The notes: generated by a model from the sequence alone, not told the origin. Numbered from the stretch's first letter, positions 6,681-13,849 are shown. The stretch: 14,168 nt of DNA from Kiritimatiellales bacterium (GCA_030625905.1 DAOUQA010000034.1:1-14168), one strand, 5' to 3'. Numbers and translations are program-made.

Positions 6681-7230
6681 TGTAGAGAGCGCTTACCTGA
6701 AAGGACACGAGCGTGCGAAGTGAGGCTGGCTTGAAAAGCCGACAGCGAAGCGGCAACCGGTGCTTCTCGGAGGTGCGTACCGGCGGCGGCACCCACTTGG
6801 TTCCGCCTCTATCCAAGCACCCTCCTCCGGAAAGGGCATGAAGCGATGTACCCGACACAAGGTAACTTGCAGCATTGATCCCCCTGTATTTCCATACATT
6901 TAAAGGTGTGGGGTGATGGATTTCATAAAACACGCAATGTCAAAATATTACACCGATATTTCATTGATTTACTCCCCTACCTCTAGCGGTATGGAAACAA
7001 GGTGCTTTACGACGGGGGTACTGAGCTGCGCAACGCACATGCAAGCAAGCCGAACGCGTGCCAAAGTTCGGTATCCCGGAGACGGGAACCCCGCAGGAAA
7101 ACGCCCACGGGAAGGCGCCGGCTTTTCCGGGTTCTCCCCGAAAATACGGTTGCTTCTGGGAGACTGGCTTTCTTCTTCAATTCCGGGGACGCACTTCCGT
7201 TAAAGAGGCGAAAAAGAGTGGACATTGCCC
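6681..7230. other. Gene-free stretch with many potential hairpins
   Basis: No convincing gene is seen on either strand. Two clusters of complementary segments stand out. At 6728-6821 are GGCTT/AAGCC, GAAGC/GCTTC, a long-range GGTGCTT/AAGCACC pair enclosing GGTGC/GCACC, and CTTGG/CCAAG as an alternative. At 7050-7140 are CCGAAC/GTTCGG, TCCCG/CGGGA on a GAGA tetraloop, GGAAAA-CGCC/GGCG-TTTTCC and CGGG/CCCG. It does not match RNase P, tmRNA, SRP or 6S RNA features I know. It could hold an unrecognised RNA or a decayed mobile or repeat element. Confidence 0.35.
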
Positions 7231-7259
7231 TTGCCAAGCACAGAGGCTTTAACTATCTT
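7231..7259 (+). promoter_or_regulatory. Promoter of the tRNA gene
   Basis: TTGCCA (7231-7236, 5 of 6) and TATCTT (7254-7259, 4 of 6) are spaced by exactly 17 bases, and predict transcription to begin about 15 bases before the mature tRNA. This is the best sigma70-type promoter in the window. Confidence 0.65.
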
Positions 7260-7279
7260 CTGCCTCTCTTTTGAGAAAT

Positions 7280-7356
7280 GGCTGAGTAGCTCAGTTGGTC
7301 AGAGCACCGGAATCATAATCCGGGTGTCGAGGGTTCAAATCCCCCCTCAGCCACCA
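7280..7356 (+). tRNA. tRNA with CAU anticodon (elongator Met, or Ile2)
   Basis: A complete cloverleaf: acceptor stem GGCTGAG/CTCAGCC (7280-7286 with 7346-7352), D arm GCTC/GAGC, anticodon stem CCGGA/TCCGG around loop ATCATAA with anticodon CAT at 7314-7316, variable loop GTGTC, T arm GAGGG/CCCCC around TTCAAAT with one A-C mismatch, discriminator A and an encoded CCA. The normal first pair G1-C72 rules out initiator tRNA. CAU may be elongator methionine or the isoleucine tRNA whose C34 is changed to lysidine by TilS; the body resembles elongator Met more closely, but this is not decisive. Confidence 0.95.
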
Positions 7357-7365
7357 TCTTTAAAA

Positions 7366-7383
7366 GAGCCTGTGCGCAGGCTT
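7366..7383 (+). terminator. Short hairpin after the tRNA
   Basis: AGCCTG/CAGGCT around a TGCG loop (7367-7382), ten bases after the CCA end. No T run follows on either strand, so it may serve processing or weak termination rather than classical termination. Confidence 0.35.
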
Positions 7384-7479
7384 CAATGGCCAGGGACAAC
7401 ATCGCCCTTGCCCCCGTCTTTGAGGGAGAGCCCAACCCTTTTCAAAACGCTCCAGGAAGTCCCTTGAGCAAATCACCAA

Positions 7480-8724
7480 TCAGCGGCTCTCGGATAAAGC
7501 ATCCAGTGCAGCGTGGCTGGCTTCCGGAGCAGGTTCGAGCACCCGCTCTCCCACGACCTTGATGGCCAGTGCGCCGAGCGGCGCGGTAAAGACGATGCTC
7601 ATCACGGCCACGGCCAGAATGACGTTCCCGGGGGCGGTTTGCATTCCCGCCGCCTGCATCGCCATCAGCGGAACCGCCCCGATCGCCGCCTGCACCGTCG
7701 CCTTGGGCCAGTACGACACCACCGAAAAGAAACGTTCTCCCCGGTTGAGCGGACTACCGATCAACGAAAGCAGAACACCGATGCTCCGGGCAACCAGTCC
7801 GCAAACAATCAGCCCCAGACCCGCCAGACCCGTGTCCCATGCCAACGAAATATCCACCTGCGCCCCGACCAACGTAAACAGCATGATCGACGCAAAGATC
7901 CAAAGTTTTCCGAGTTTGGAAGAAATCTCGTGCGCCATGTGCTCGCGTTTTTCAAGGATGATGAAGCCCATCGCCATAACCGCCAGCAATGCCGCGAACA
8001 GAAAAACCCCCTCTAGCAATTGCTGGACATGCACAAGGATGATCGAAATACCGACCACAATCATCGTGCGTTTCGTGGCGCGCGGATTAAAGCGTTCGAA
8101 CAACTTCAACAGGAACCAACCGATCAGCAGACCCGCTCCAATGCCACTAAGAATGGACACCGGAATCCCCGCAGCTTTCAGCAGTACGCTATCCGCAGTA
8201 CCGGTATAAAAGCCGAGCAGAATGGAAAAGATAACGATCGCAATCACATCGTCGAGCGAGGCCGCCGCCATCACCATCGTCGGAATCCCCTTCCTTGCGC
8301 CCATGCGCCGCTCGATGAACCCAATCATCATCGGCACCACCACCGCCGGCGAAACCGCCGCGATAATGAATCCCAGCATCGCCGACTCCAAATGCGTCAG
8401 CGGCAGGAAACGCGGCCCCAGCAGCGCAATCGTCGAGCCTTCCATGATTCCCGGGATAAACGAAAGCAGCAGCGCCTGCACACCCACCTTGTTCAGTGCC
8501 TCGCGGCTCAGCTCGAATCCTGCACGCAAAAGAATAATGATCAGCGCCATCATTCGCAGATCCGCCGATGCCTCTAGGAAACCCGGTTCCATCAGATCGA
8601 ACACATACGGTCCGAACAGCACGCCCAGCAACAGCATGCCCAGCAACCCCGGCATCCGCAACTTGCGGAACACCCAGTCCATCAGCAATCCCAGCAGGAT
8701 CATCTCAGCTATGCTAAATGCCAT
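7480..8724 (-). CDS. CPA-family cation:proton antiporter
   Basis: A 414-residue inner-membrane Na+(K+)/H+ exchanger, of the usual length for a membrane domain without cytoplasmic regulatory domains. About twelve hydrophobic segments can be traced, from MAFSIAEMILLGLLMDWVF on. The inverted-repeat core shows the unwound SPAVVVPMM segment (about residue 125) and the ion-binding ASLDDVIAIVIF segment (about 155) with an Asp-Asp pair, which fits the electrogenic CPA2-like type more than the Asn-Asp CPA1 type. It would help control internal pH and salt. GAGG seven bases before the ATG supports the start. It stands alone, separated from AMMECR1 by the REP-like repeat. The transported cation cannot be told. 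Confidence 0.9.
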   Translation of the reverse strand: MAFSIAEMILLGLLMDWVFRKLRMPGLLGMLLLGVLFGPYVFDLMEPGFLEASADLRMMALIIILLRAGFELSREALNKVGVQALLLSFIPGIMEGSTIALLGPRFLPLTHLESAMLGFIIAAVSPAVVVPMMIGFIERRMGARKGIPTMVMAAASLDDVIAIVIFSILLGFYTGTADSVLLKAAGIPVSILSGIGAGLLIGWFLLKLFERFNPRATKRTMIVVGISIILVHVQQLLEGVFLFAALLAVMAMGFIILEKREHMAHEISSKLGKLWIFASIMLFTLVGAQVDISLAWDTGLAGLGLIVCGLVARSIGVLLSLIGSPLNRGERFFSVVSYWPKATVQAAIGAVPLMAMQAAGMQTAPGNVILAVAVMSIVFTAPLGALAIKVVGERVLEPAPEASHAALDALSESR

Positions 8725-8812
8725 TATCCATCCTCGTGTAAACCAAAGAAGCCCTTCTTATAGCATCAAATAGCAACATCGATGGAGACGATAAATATAA
8801 AAAAGGGAAAGG

Positions 8813-8888
8813 GTTTGTTGTTCCGCCTTCAGGCGGCTTCCATAAACTTCACTACACGACGTGACCGCCTAAAGTCGGAACTACAAAC
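8813..8888. repeat. REP-like inverted repeat pair
   Basis: Two 24-base arms, 8813-8836 (GTTTGTTGTTCCGCCTTCAG...) and 8865-8888, are inverted copies of each other with 4 mismatches, separated by 28 bases. Each arm is itself a hairpin, clearest in CCGCC TTCA GGCGG at 8823-8836. The element ends one base before the AMMECR1 stop codon (8890-8892), so it lies between two genes on the same strand. The layout is that of a REP/BIME or a small MITE. Neither arm has a T run, so termination is not obvious. Confidence 0.7.
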
Positions 8889-8889
8889 T

Positions 8890-9441
8890 TTAACTATCCC
8901 CAAAATAATCGGCCGTGTACCGAAAGACCCGCAGACTTTCGGACCAGTAGGTGTCGGGCAGTCCGGCTTTCATCTTGAGATGGGCAAGGAATGTTTCTTT
9001 TTCGGAAAGCTCTTCCCACACACTGGGAAGGAAGGTGCCGCGCTGGTAGCCCTCCTGAAGAATCAGACCGTCGATCCCGGGACGGATTTGCCCGAGCAGA
9101 TCGGCCTCGGAGGAAAAAGAGAGCTCTTCCGGCGGCGAAAGAACGGAAATGTGGATTTCGAGCGAGTCAAACTCTTCACGCGACACGGGTGGAAAACGCG
9201 GGTCGTTGAACGCGGCGGCACAGGCGTTGTGTTCCACATCTTCAGCGAGCGGGCGGCAAGCCTCGAGCATGCCGATGCAACCGCGTAGATGCCCCCCGAT
9301 TTCAATCGTCACAAACGTGGCGCGTTCCTCCATCAGTTCGACGGGAATATCCTCAAGGGGTGTAGCCTTTTCGCCAGTCAGCCCCTTGGAAAGGGCATCG
9401 CGAGCGATTTTTAGAAGCAAGGTTTGATGTTCGGTCTTCAT
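8890..9441 (-). CDS. amrA: AmmeMemoRadiSam system protein A (AMMECR1 domain)
   Basis: A 183-residue single-domain cytoplasmic protein of the AMMECR1 family, whose human member is linked to Alport-like disease and whose biochemical role is not settled. The hallmark LRGCIGMLEACRPL is at about 52-65, followed by AAFNDPRFPPVS and later GTFLPSVWEEL, all in family order and at normal length. Its ATG overlaps the stop of the MEMO gene in an ATGA (9438-9441), so the two are translated from one message and probably act together. With the radical SAM gene at 11318 it completes the three-part AmmeMemoRadiSam set. The symbol follows recent usage for this set and may not be universal. Confidence 0.93.
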   Translation of the reverse strand: MKTEHQTLLLKIARDALSKGLTGEKATPLEDIPVELMEERATFVTIEIGGHLRGCIGMLEACRPLAEDVEHNACAAAFNDPRFPPVSREEFDSLEIHISVLSPPEELSFSSEADLLGQIRPGIDGLILQEGYQRGTFLPSVWEELSEKETFLAHLKMKAGLPDTYWSESLRVFRYTADYFGDS

Positions 9442-10202
9442 TCGTAGAATGCATACGCACCGTAGCCAACCACCTGATCGCGCGATCCGGCGGTATCACC
9501 GGAGTTGCGAAGATCGATTAACTCGGCGCGCATCCCTTTTTGTTTTGCCAGATGCAAGAGCCCGCAGATTGGAATGCAACCACAGGCATTTCTAGATTCG
9601 AGGCCGGTTGGATCAAGATCCAAAATGGCCTGCGAGGCGGCGGAATCCATCCGGTTCGCGGTTTCATAATCTTCATAGTGGCTTAGGTCGGAGCTAATGA
9701 CAATAAGTGTCTCATTCCCACCCCACAGTGATGCAAGAATGCCGGCGATCTCCTCCTTGCTGGCCTGGCCGACCACGAGCGGAATCAGCGTGAAGTCGCT
9801 GAGAACGACCTGAAGGAACGGAAGCTGTACCTCAAGGCTATGCTCCTCCGCATGGGCTGCATCAACGATCGAACTGCCGTCTGGAGCCTCCACCGGAACA
9901 TGGCCAAGCGGCGTGCGCCATACAGAAGCGGAAGACGCGGCGACCCCATTTAGCAACACGCGGTGAGCAGGCCCGAGGAGCACGACGCGCCGGATGCCGA
10001 CGGGCCGGAGGCAGGCATACGCGCTGGCGGCGATGGAGCCGGAATAGATGTAGCCCGCATGGGGCGCAATGATCGCCTTGGGCGACACACCGTCCTTGAC
10101 CGGAACGTCGGCCAGTAATCCTTCGACCATCCCGCGAAGTTCGGCGGGATCGGCCGGATAAAACATGCCCGCCACGGCAGACTCTCGAACCTTTTCGCTC
10201 AT
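9438..10202 (-). CDS. amrB: AmmeMemoRadiSam system protein B (MEMO family)
   Basis: A 254-residue MEMO-family protein, related to nonhaem dioxygenase folds; human MEMO1 binds iron or copper through two His and a Cys. Here the matching residues are His48 (IIAPHAGYIYSG), His80 (LLGPAHR) and Cys207 (NACGCIPICGLL). Also conserved are EEHSLEVQLPFLQ (119-131) and SSDLSHYEDYETAN (170-183). An intact metal site is thus expected. It is upstream of and overlaps the AMMECR1 gene by four bases. There is no good ribosome-binding site before its ATG, and an in-frame stop close upstream blocks any extension; a 13-residue ORF whose stop overlaps this ATG may couple translation (see 10199-10240). Confidence 0.94.
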   Translation of the reverse strand: MSEKVRESAVAGMFYPADPAELRGMVEGLLADVPVKDGVSPKAIIAPHAGYIYSGSIAASAYACLRPVGIRRVVLLGPAHRVLLNGVAASSASVWRTPLGHVPVEAPDGSSIVDAAHAEEHSLEVQLPFLQVVLSDFTLIPLVVGQASKEEIAGILASLWGGNETLIVISSDLSHYEDYETANRMDSAASQAILDLDPTGLESRNACGCIPICGLLHLAKQKGMRAELIDLRNSGDTAGSRDQVVGYGAYAFYE

Positions 10203-10240
10203 GGGTGAATGCTAGCTGTTTCCCCTCTGATTTCCATCAT
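10199..10240 (-). CDS. Possible leader peptide coupled to the MEMO gene
   Basis: GGAGGGGAAA precedes an ATG ATG, giving a 13-residue reading frame MMEIRGETASIHP whose TGA overlaps the MEMO start codon as ATGA. MEMO itself lacks a ribosome-binding site, so ribosomes ending here could restart on it. This is inferred from spacing and signals only; the peptide matches no known leader. Confidence 0.3.
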   Translation of the reverse strand: MMEIRGETASIHP

Positions 10241-10380
10241 TTTCCCCTCCATAATCATGCAATAAAAGGGTTGGAAATACATTGCCGTCTGCCGGTTTAA
10301 ATTACCAACCTGTCGAATTCAATCGGCGTTGGATTCTCCCTATGTTCTTCATCAACAAAAACCCAAAGGGTATCCCCCAT

Positions 10381-10932
10381 TCAAGCCGTTGCAATGGCCA
10401 GCAGGGTTTGCCCCAGCGGATTTTCCGGTCTGGCCAGATAATAGCAGCGGCCTTCCTGCTTCACCATGCGCCGGGTGGTGAGCTTCCCCAGATGCCGGTA
10501 GAGAGCCATCGTTGAAAAACGCGTCGAGGCCAACAGTTCCGGAAAGGCTTTTCCCCCTTCATCCAAGCATCTTGCAACAAGAATTCGGCGCGGGTGGGTA
10601 AAAGCCGTCGCCATCTCTATCAGGCTTTCGTTTTCCGCACCAGCCGTACAGCGCTCCCGGATCGCGTTCCCTATGGTTCCGGCATGCTCGACGGCCAGAT
10701 TTGGAGTGGCCGAATAGAACACCCATCGCCCAGTTGGACGTGCCGAAACCAAACCCCGTGCATTCAGTGCCCGCAGTTGGATGCTGGCAAGCGATACCGA
10801 AATGCCCGCTTTCCGGGCCAATACCGACACCGTCGACTCATCGCAAGAAAAGAGTGTGCGAAGCAGGTTTAAGCGGGTTTCGTTTGCAAGAACTCTACAG
10901 GTTCTCCATAGGGTGGGTCTCAATGGTTGCAT
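10381..10932 (-). CDS. ArsR-like regulator with two winged-helix domains
   Basis: A 183-residue cytoplasmic DNA-binding protein with two helix-turn-helix/wing units in tandem: residues about 14-75 (LANETRLNLLRTLF ... VSVLARKAGISVSLASIQLRAL ... GRWVFYSATP) and about 108-168 (THPRRILVARCL ... FPELLASTRFSTMALYRHLGKL ... GRCYYLA). Most ArsR proteins have one such unit and are near 100 residues, so this is a double-domain form. The Cys residues (12, 30, 95, 122, 163) do not form the ELCVCDL-type metal site. It lies between the MEMO and radical SAM genes. The 23-base operator-like repeat at 10944-10966 is directly upstream of its start, inside its likely promoter, which suggests self-repression. 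The effector is unknown. There is no clear ribosome-binding site at the ATG at 10932. Confidence 0.82.
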   Translation of the reverse strand: MQPLRPTLWRTCRVLANETRLNLLRTLFSCDESTVSVLARKAGISVSLASIQLRALNARGLVSARPTGRWVFYSATPNLAVEHAGTIGNAIRERCTAGAENESLIEMATAFTHPRRILVARCLDEGGKAFPELLASTRFSTMALYRHLGKLTTRRMVKQEGRCYYLARPENPLGQTLLAIATA

Positions 10933-10943
10933 TCGGTGTAAGT

Positions 10944-10966
10944 ATCACACTTTAAGAGGTGTGGTA
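10944..10966 (-). promoter_or_regulatory. Operator-like repeat, copy 1, in the regulator promoter
   Basis: On the minus strand TTTACC and GATACT (16 bases apart) form a candidate promoter for the ArsR-like gene. The space between them holds an inverted repeat, CACAC N8 GTGTG, the classic site for a repressor that blocks its own promoter. The same 23 bases recur at 11057-11079 with two differences. Confidence 0.55.
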
Positions 10967-11056
10967 AAGAACAGTCTTTCAATAATTTTCTGATTTGGCA
11001 TTTTAGAGATGTCCTACATTGAAATATGGGCTATTGTTGAATAGCTTCTGATAGGC

Positions 11057-11079
11057 ATCACACTTTAAAAGGTATGGTA
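11057..11079. promoter_or_regulatory. Operator-like repeat, copy 2
   Basis: Direct copy of the 10944-10966 sequence with 21 of 23 bases identical (two G-to-A changes, one breaking the GTGTG arm). It lies about 240 bases before the radical SAM start. It may be a second site for the tandem winged-helix regulator. No strong promoter was identified around it. Confidence 0.5.
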
Positions 11080-11317
11080 GTTTAAGCTTCGACCAGCGTT
11101 ATTGCTTGCAGGGCTTCATGACTTTGCACAGGTTCCTGCTCAAACTACCACCCATTTTGATTCGTTGCGCCGAAAGCCTAGCAAAAAAGGCTTTTTGTGA
11201 GCCAGGAACGGGGCAACAGCCATCAGAGAACATCAATCGACAAGCGAAAATAAAGAATCTGCCGCAAAAATTGTATTTGGGGATGCGTTTCCAAATGAAC
11301 AGCGTTACGATGTCGTT

Positions 11318-12193
11318 GTGAAAACGGCGAAATACTGGCATCTGCGAGAGGACGGGCGGATCGAGTGCGACCTCTGCCCGCGGCACTGCTGCATGGCCGA
11401 GGAACAGCACGGCCTGTGCAGCGTCCGGCGGCGAGAGGGTGATCAATTGATTGCCGCCGCCTACGGGCGGGCGTGCGGGCTGGCGGTCGATCCCATCGAG
11501 AAAAAGCCGCTATACCACTTTCTGCCGGGATCGAGCGTGCTTTCCTTCGGCACTACGGGATGCAACCTAACCTGCGAATTTTGCCAAAACTACCATTTGA
11601 GTCGATGCCAAGAGATAGAGGGAACCCGCATCGATCCTGAAGAAATCGCGGAAGCCGCGCTTCGGCATGGGTGCGAGAGCGTGGCGTTTACGTACAATGA
11701 ACCGACCGTCTTTTTCGAGTATGCAATCGACACCGCAAAGGCCTGCCATGCGCACGGGCTCCAAACCGTCGCGGTAACGAACGGCTGGATCGAACCCGAG
11801 CCTTGCTTGGAATTTTTTTCGCACATGGATGCGGCCAATGTGGATCTCAAAGCCTTTACGGATCGCTTCTACAAAAAGCTGTGCGGCGCGAGCCTGCAAC
11901 CCGTGCTCGATACGCTCGTGGCCATCCGGCGGGAAACGAATACCTGGCTGGAATGCACGACGCTACTGATTCCGGGATGGAACGACTCGCCCGCCGAAAT
12001 CGATGCCATGACCAAATGGGTGGTCGCCAATCTCGGGACAGATGTTCCGTGGCACTTCAGCGCCTACCGCCCCACCCCGCAATGGAGCGAAGCCCCGCCG
12101 ACGCCGCTCGAGATCCTGCTCCAGGCGGAGTCCATCGCCAAGGCGAACGGCATCCGGCACATCCATCTCGGCAACGTTCATCTCGCAAGATGA
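11318..12193 (+). CDS. amrS: AmmeMemoRadiSam system radical SAM enzyme
   Basis: A 291-residue radical SAM protein. The cluster motif CNLTCEFC (Cys82, 86, 89) binds the 4Fe-4S that cleaves S-adenosylmethionine, and a family-specific N-terminal motif C-X2-C-X3-C-X9-C (Cys17, 20, 24, 34, in ECDLCPRHCCMAEEQHGLCS) precedes it. VDPIEKKPLYHFLPGS (58-72) is also characteristic. The substrate is unsettled. It starts at a GTG, supported because the following KTAKYWHLREDGRIECDLCP fits the family N terminus; the next ATG would lose the first Cys motif. No ribosome-binding site is visible. It is on the opposite strand from the A and B genes, some 900 bases away. Its stop abuts the stop of the convergent barrel gene. 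The symbol is tentative. Confidence 0.93.
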   Translation: MKTAKYWHLREDGRIECDLCPRHCCMAEEQHGLCSVRRREGDQLIAAAYGRACGLAVDPIEKKPLYHFLPGSSVLSFGTTGCNLTCEFCQNYHLSRCQEIEGTRIDPEEIAEAALRHGCESVAFTYNEPTVFFEYAIDTAKACHAHGLQTVAVTNGWIEPEPCLEFFSHMDAANVDLKAFTDRFYKKLCGASLQPVLDTLVAIRRETNTWLECTTLLIPGWNDSPAEIDAMTKWVVANLGTDVPWHFSAYRPTPQWSEAPPTPLEILLQAESIAKANGIRHIHLGNVHLAR

Positions 12194-13846
12194 CTACCAG
12201 CTGTAGCGTAGACCGAGGTCGAAAAGGAGCGCATCGGCCCCGTCACCGCCGGAGGAGGAGACGCCGCCTGTAAGAGTCCAGACCTTGAACACCCGGGCAT
12301 CGAGGTGGACGCCGTAGTAGGTCACCGTCAATCCCTCGCCTCCACTATCCGGATCGAGCCATCGCAAGCTGGCCGACGGACGGATGGCAATGCGCCCTCC
12401 CCGGAACGGCAGATAGGCGTTCAGCAATCCCCCGTAGCCGGAGAAACCTTGCGACTCCAGGTTGTAGAAGGTGGCGCTTATGCTGGAAAACCTCCAGCCC
12501 AGTAGACGGGAGTGCGTCATGCCAATGCGCCAGCGCATGGCGTCGTCGGTGGCATCGGAAACGGTGTAGGCCACCTCCTCGTTCAGGCTGAGCCGCAACG
12601 GTAGGTCGTGCCGTGCACCGATCCAGTAGCGCCAATAGCCGTCGTCGAAAAGCTGGTCGTCCACAAACAGGAACTGGTCGCGCTGGGCTTGTGAATCGAC
12701 ACGTTGCCAATGGTTGACGCCTGCGCGCAGGGTCAGCAGACCATGCAACCGCGAGGAAGTCGTTAGATCAAAACGTGAAAGCTGGGTCTGGCTGTTGGTA
12801 GTGTTCGCCGCGCCAAAGTCGATTTCGGCAGTGGAGAGGAGATTGAATCGCGGGCCGAATCCGGCACGCTGATCTAAAAGCACGGCCACCCGATCGACCT
12901 CGCCCTTGTAGAGCGAACCCAACAGGCCGGCTGTCCCGGAATAATAGCTTGAAATGCGCTCGCCGGCCTCGAAGGTCGCATAGCCCGCCACAGTGGGCTC
13001 GTCACCGGAGAACTCCAAATCAACCCGACGGGGCTTGAGACCAGCCGCCATGCCGAAGCTCCAGTGTCCGGCCGTATCGAGTTCGACCTGTCCCCCGTCG
13101 AGGTAGCCGATTCCCGGCAGCTCAAACGGAAGGAAGCGCCCCGCCCGCACGAAACCCTCCCCGGACAACGGGTGCTGGAATGCGGCGGAATAGATGAGCG
13201 GCTGAACCGTCTCGTATTCCGAATGGGTGAGATAGCCGTCGCCGGTGCGATAGCGGGCGCTTCCCGACCAGACAAAGCTCCATGCACTGCCAAACAGGCG
13301 GTCAATGTTGCCGGAGGTGTGGAGGCGCGTAACCGAATAGTCGAGCTGGCTGTCCGTTCCTTCCTGATAGGTTTGCTGCACTCCAACGCTACCGTGCGTG
13401 ATGTTCTTGGTCGGCGCAATTTCGGGCGCGCGGCGAGGCGGTGCCAGCAAGGGGACAAATGCCTCGCCTTCCCCGGTCGCCGGTGCGACCGGAACGGCAT
13501 CATCGCCGGACGGAAGTGCGGCATCGAACACCAGTTCCACCGGGCGCGACTGGAGAGTGCCCAGCAGATTCCCACCCGCCCCTTCGAGCCGAAGAAGCGC
13601 GGTGTTTCGGGCGGCCTGCAGCACTTCGAAACCCAGCGTACGGCCATCTTCAAGCACCATCGAACCGGTCATGCCCAGCTGCAGGCCCGCATCGGTTCCG
13701 GCATTGATGTACACCCCCTCGGGAATGCGGTAGGTGATAACCACCCCCGTCCGCACCGTCTCAGCCGAAGACGCAACGCACAACCATCCAAAGAGCAGGA
13801 TGATTATCCCCGCCCAAGCATTGATTCTGGATACGTTCCACTTCAT
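12194..13846 (-). CDS. Outer-membrane beta-barrel protein next to a multihaem cytochrome
   Basis: A 550-residue exported protein, no family recognised. Residues 1-28 are a signal peptide (IIILLFGWLCVASSA). About 33-110 look like a small beta domain of the kind that follows a signal (GVYINAGTDAGLQLGMTGSMV), then a Pro/Ala-rich linker (about 112-145). The remainder has alternating polar and apolar strands with Tyr, Trp and Arg and ends LFDLGLRYSW, a terminal aromatic residue expected for BAM-inserted barrels. The start at 13846 lies three bases after the cytochrome stop, with AGGA just before the ATG, so the two are one operon. With the cytochrome upstream, a porin-cytochrome conduit role is inferred, similar in concept to MtrB or OmbB but shorter and not recognisably related. 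Confidence 0.78.
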   Translation of the reverse strand: MKWNVSRINAWAGIIILLFGWLCVASSAETVRTGVVITYRIPEGVYINAGTDAGLQLGMTGSMVLEDGRTLGFEVLQAARNTALLRLEGAGGNLLGTLQSRPVELVFDAALPSGDDAVPVAPATGEGEAFVPLLAPPRRAPEIAPTKNITHGSVGVQQTYQEGTDSQLDYSVTRLHTSGNIDRLFGSAWSFVWSGSARYRTGDGYLTHSEYETVQPLIYSAAFQHPLSGEGFVRAGRFLPFELPGIGYLDGGQVELDTAGHWSFGMAAGLKPRRVDLEFSGDEPTVAGYATFEAGERISSYYSGTAGLLGSLYKGEVDRVAVLLDQRAGFGPRFNLLSTAEIDFGAANTTNSQTQLSRFDLTTSSRLHGLLTLRAGVNHWQRVDSQAQRDQFLFVDDQLFDDGYWRYWIGARHDLPLRLSLNEEVAYTVSDATDDAMRWRIGMTHSRLLGWRFSSISATFYNLESQGFSGYGGLLNAYLPFRGGRIAIRPSASLRWLDPDSGGEGLTVTYYGVHLDARVFKVWTLTGGVSSSGGDGADALLFDLGLRYSW

Positions 13847-13849
13847 TTC

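Larger units (their letters stand above)
10933..11317. other. Divergent intergenic region between the regulator and radical SAM genes
   Basis: A 385-base gene-poor stretch. It holds the two operator-like repeats (10944-10966 and 11057-11079) and a weak hairpin AAAGCC/GGCTTT at 11173-11194 running into a short T tract, a possible attenuator for the radical SAM gene. From 11201 the radical SAM frame is open upstream of its GTG and reads like coding sequence (KIVFGDAFPNEQRYDVVVK), but with no ATG start and unlike the family's N terminus. Confidence 0.4.

Noticed and set aside
6517..6933. Minus-strand frame of 138 codons overlapping the glycosylase end
   Set aside because: Runs antisense through the end of the glycosylase gene and the hairpin cluster; no protein-like motif recognised, so treated as non-coding.
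7021..7095. Possible c-di-GMP (GEMM) riboswitch suggested by CGCACATGCAAGCAAGCC
   Set aside because: The GGGACGCAAAGCC core and tetraloop receptor are missing, and no gene follows in the right position.
6913..7203. Plus-strand frame of 96 codons in the gap before the tRNA
   Set aside because: No ribosome-binding site, no motif, and it runs through segments that form hairpins; several other frames are equally open here.
11106..11321. A 71-codon ORF whose TGA overlaps the radical SAM GTG in a GTGA
   Set aside because: The overlap is attractive, but there is no ribosome-binding site, the composition is not protein-like, and a hairpin lies in it.
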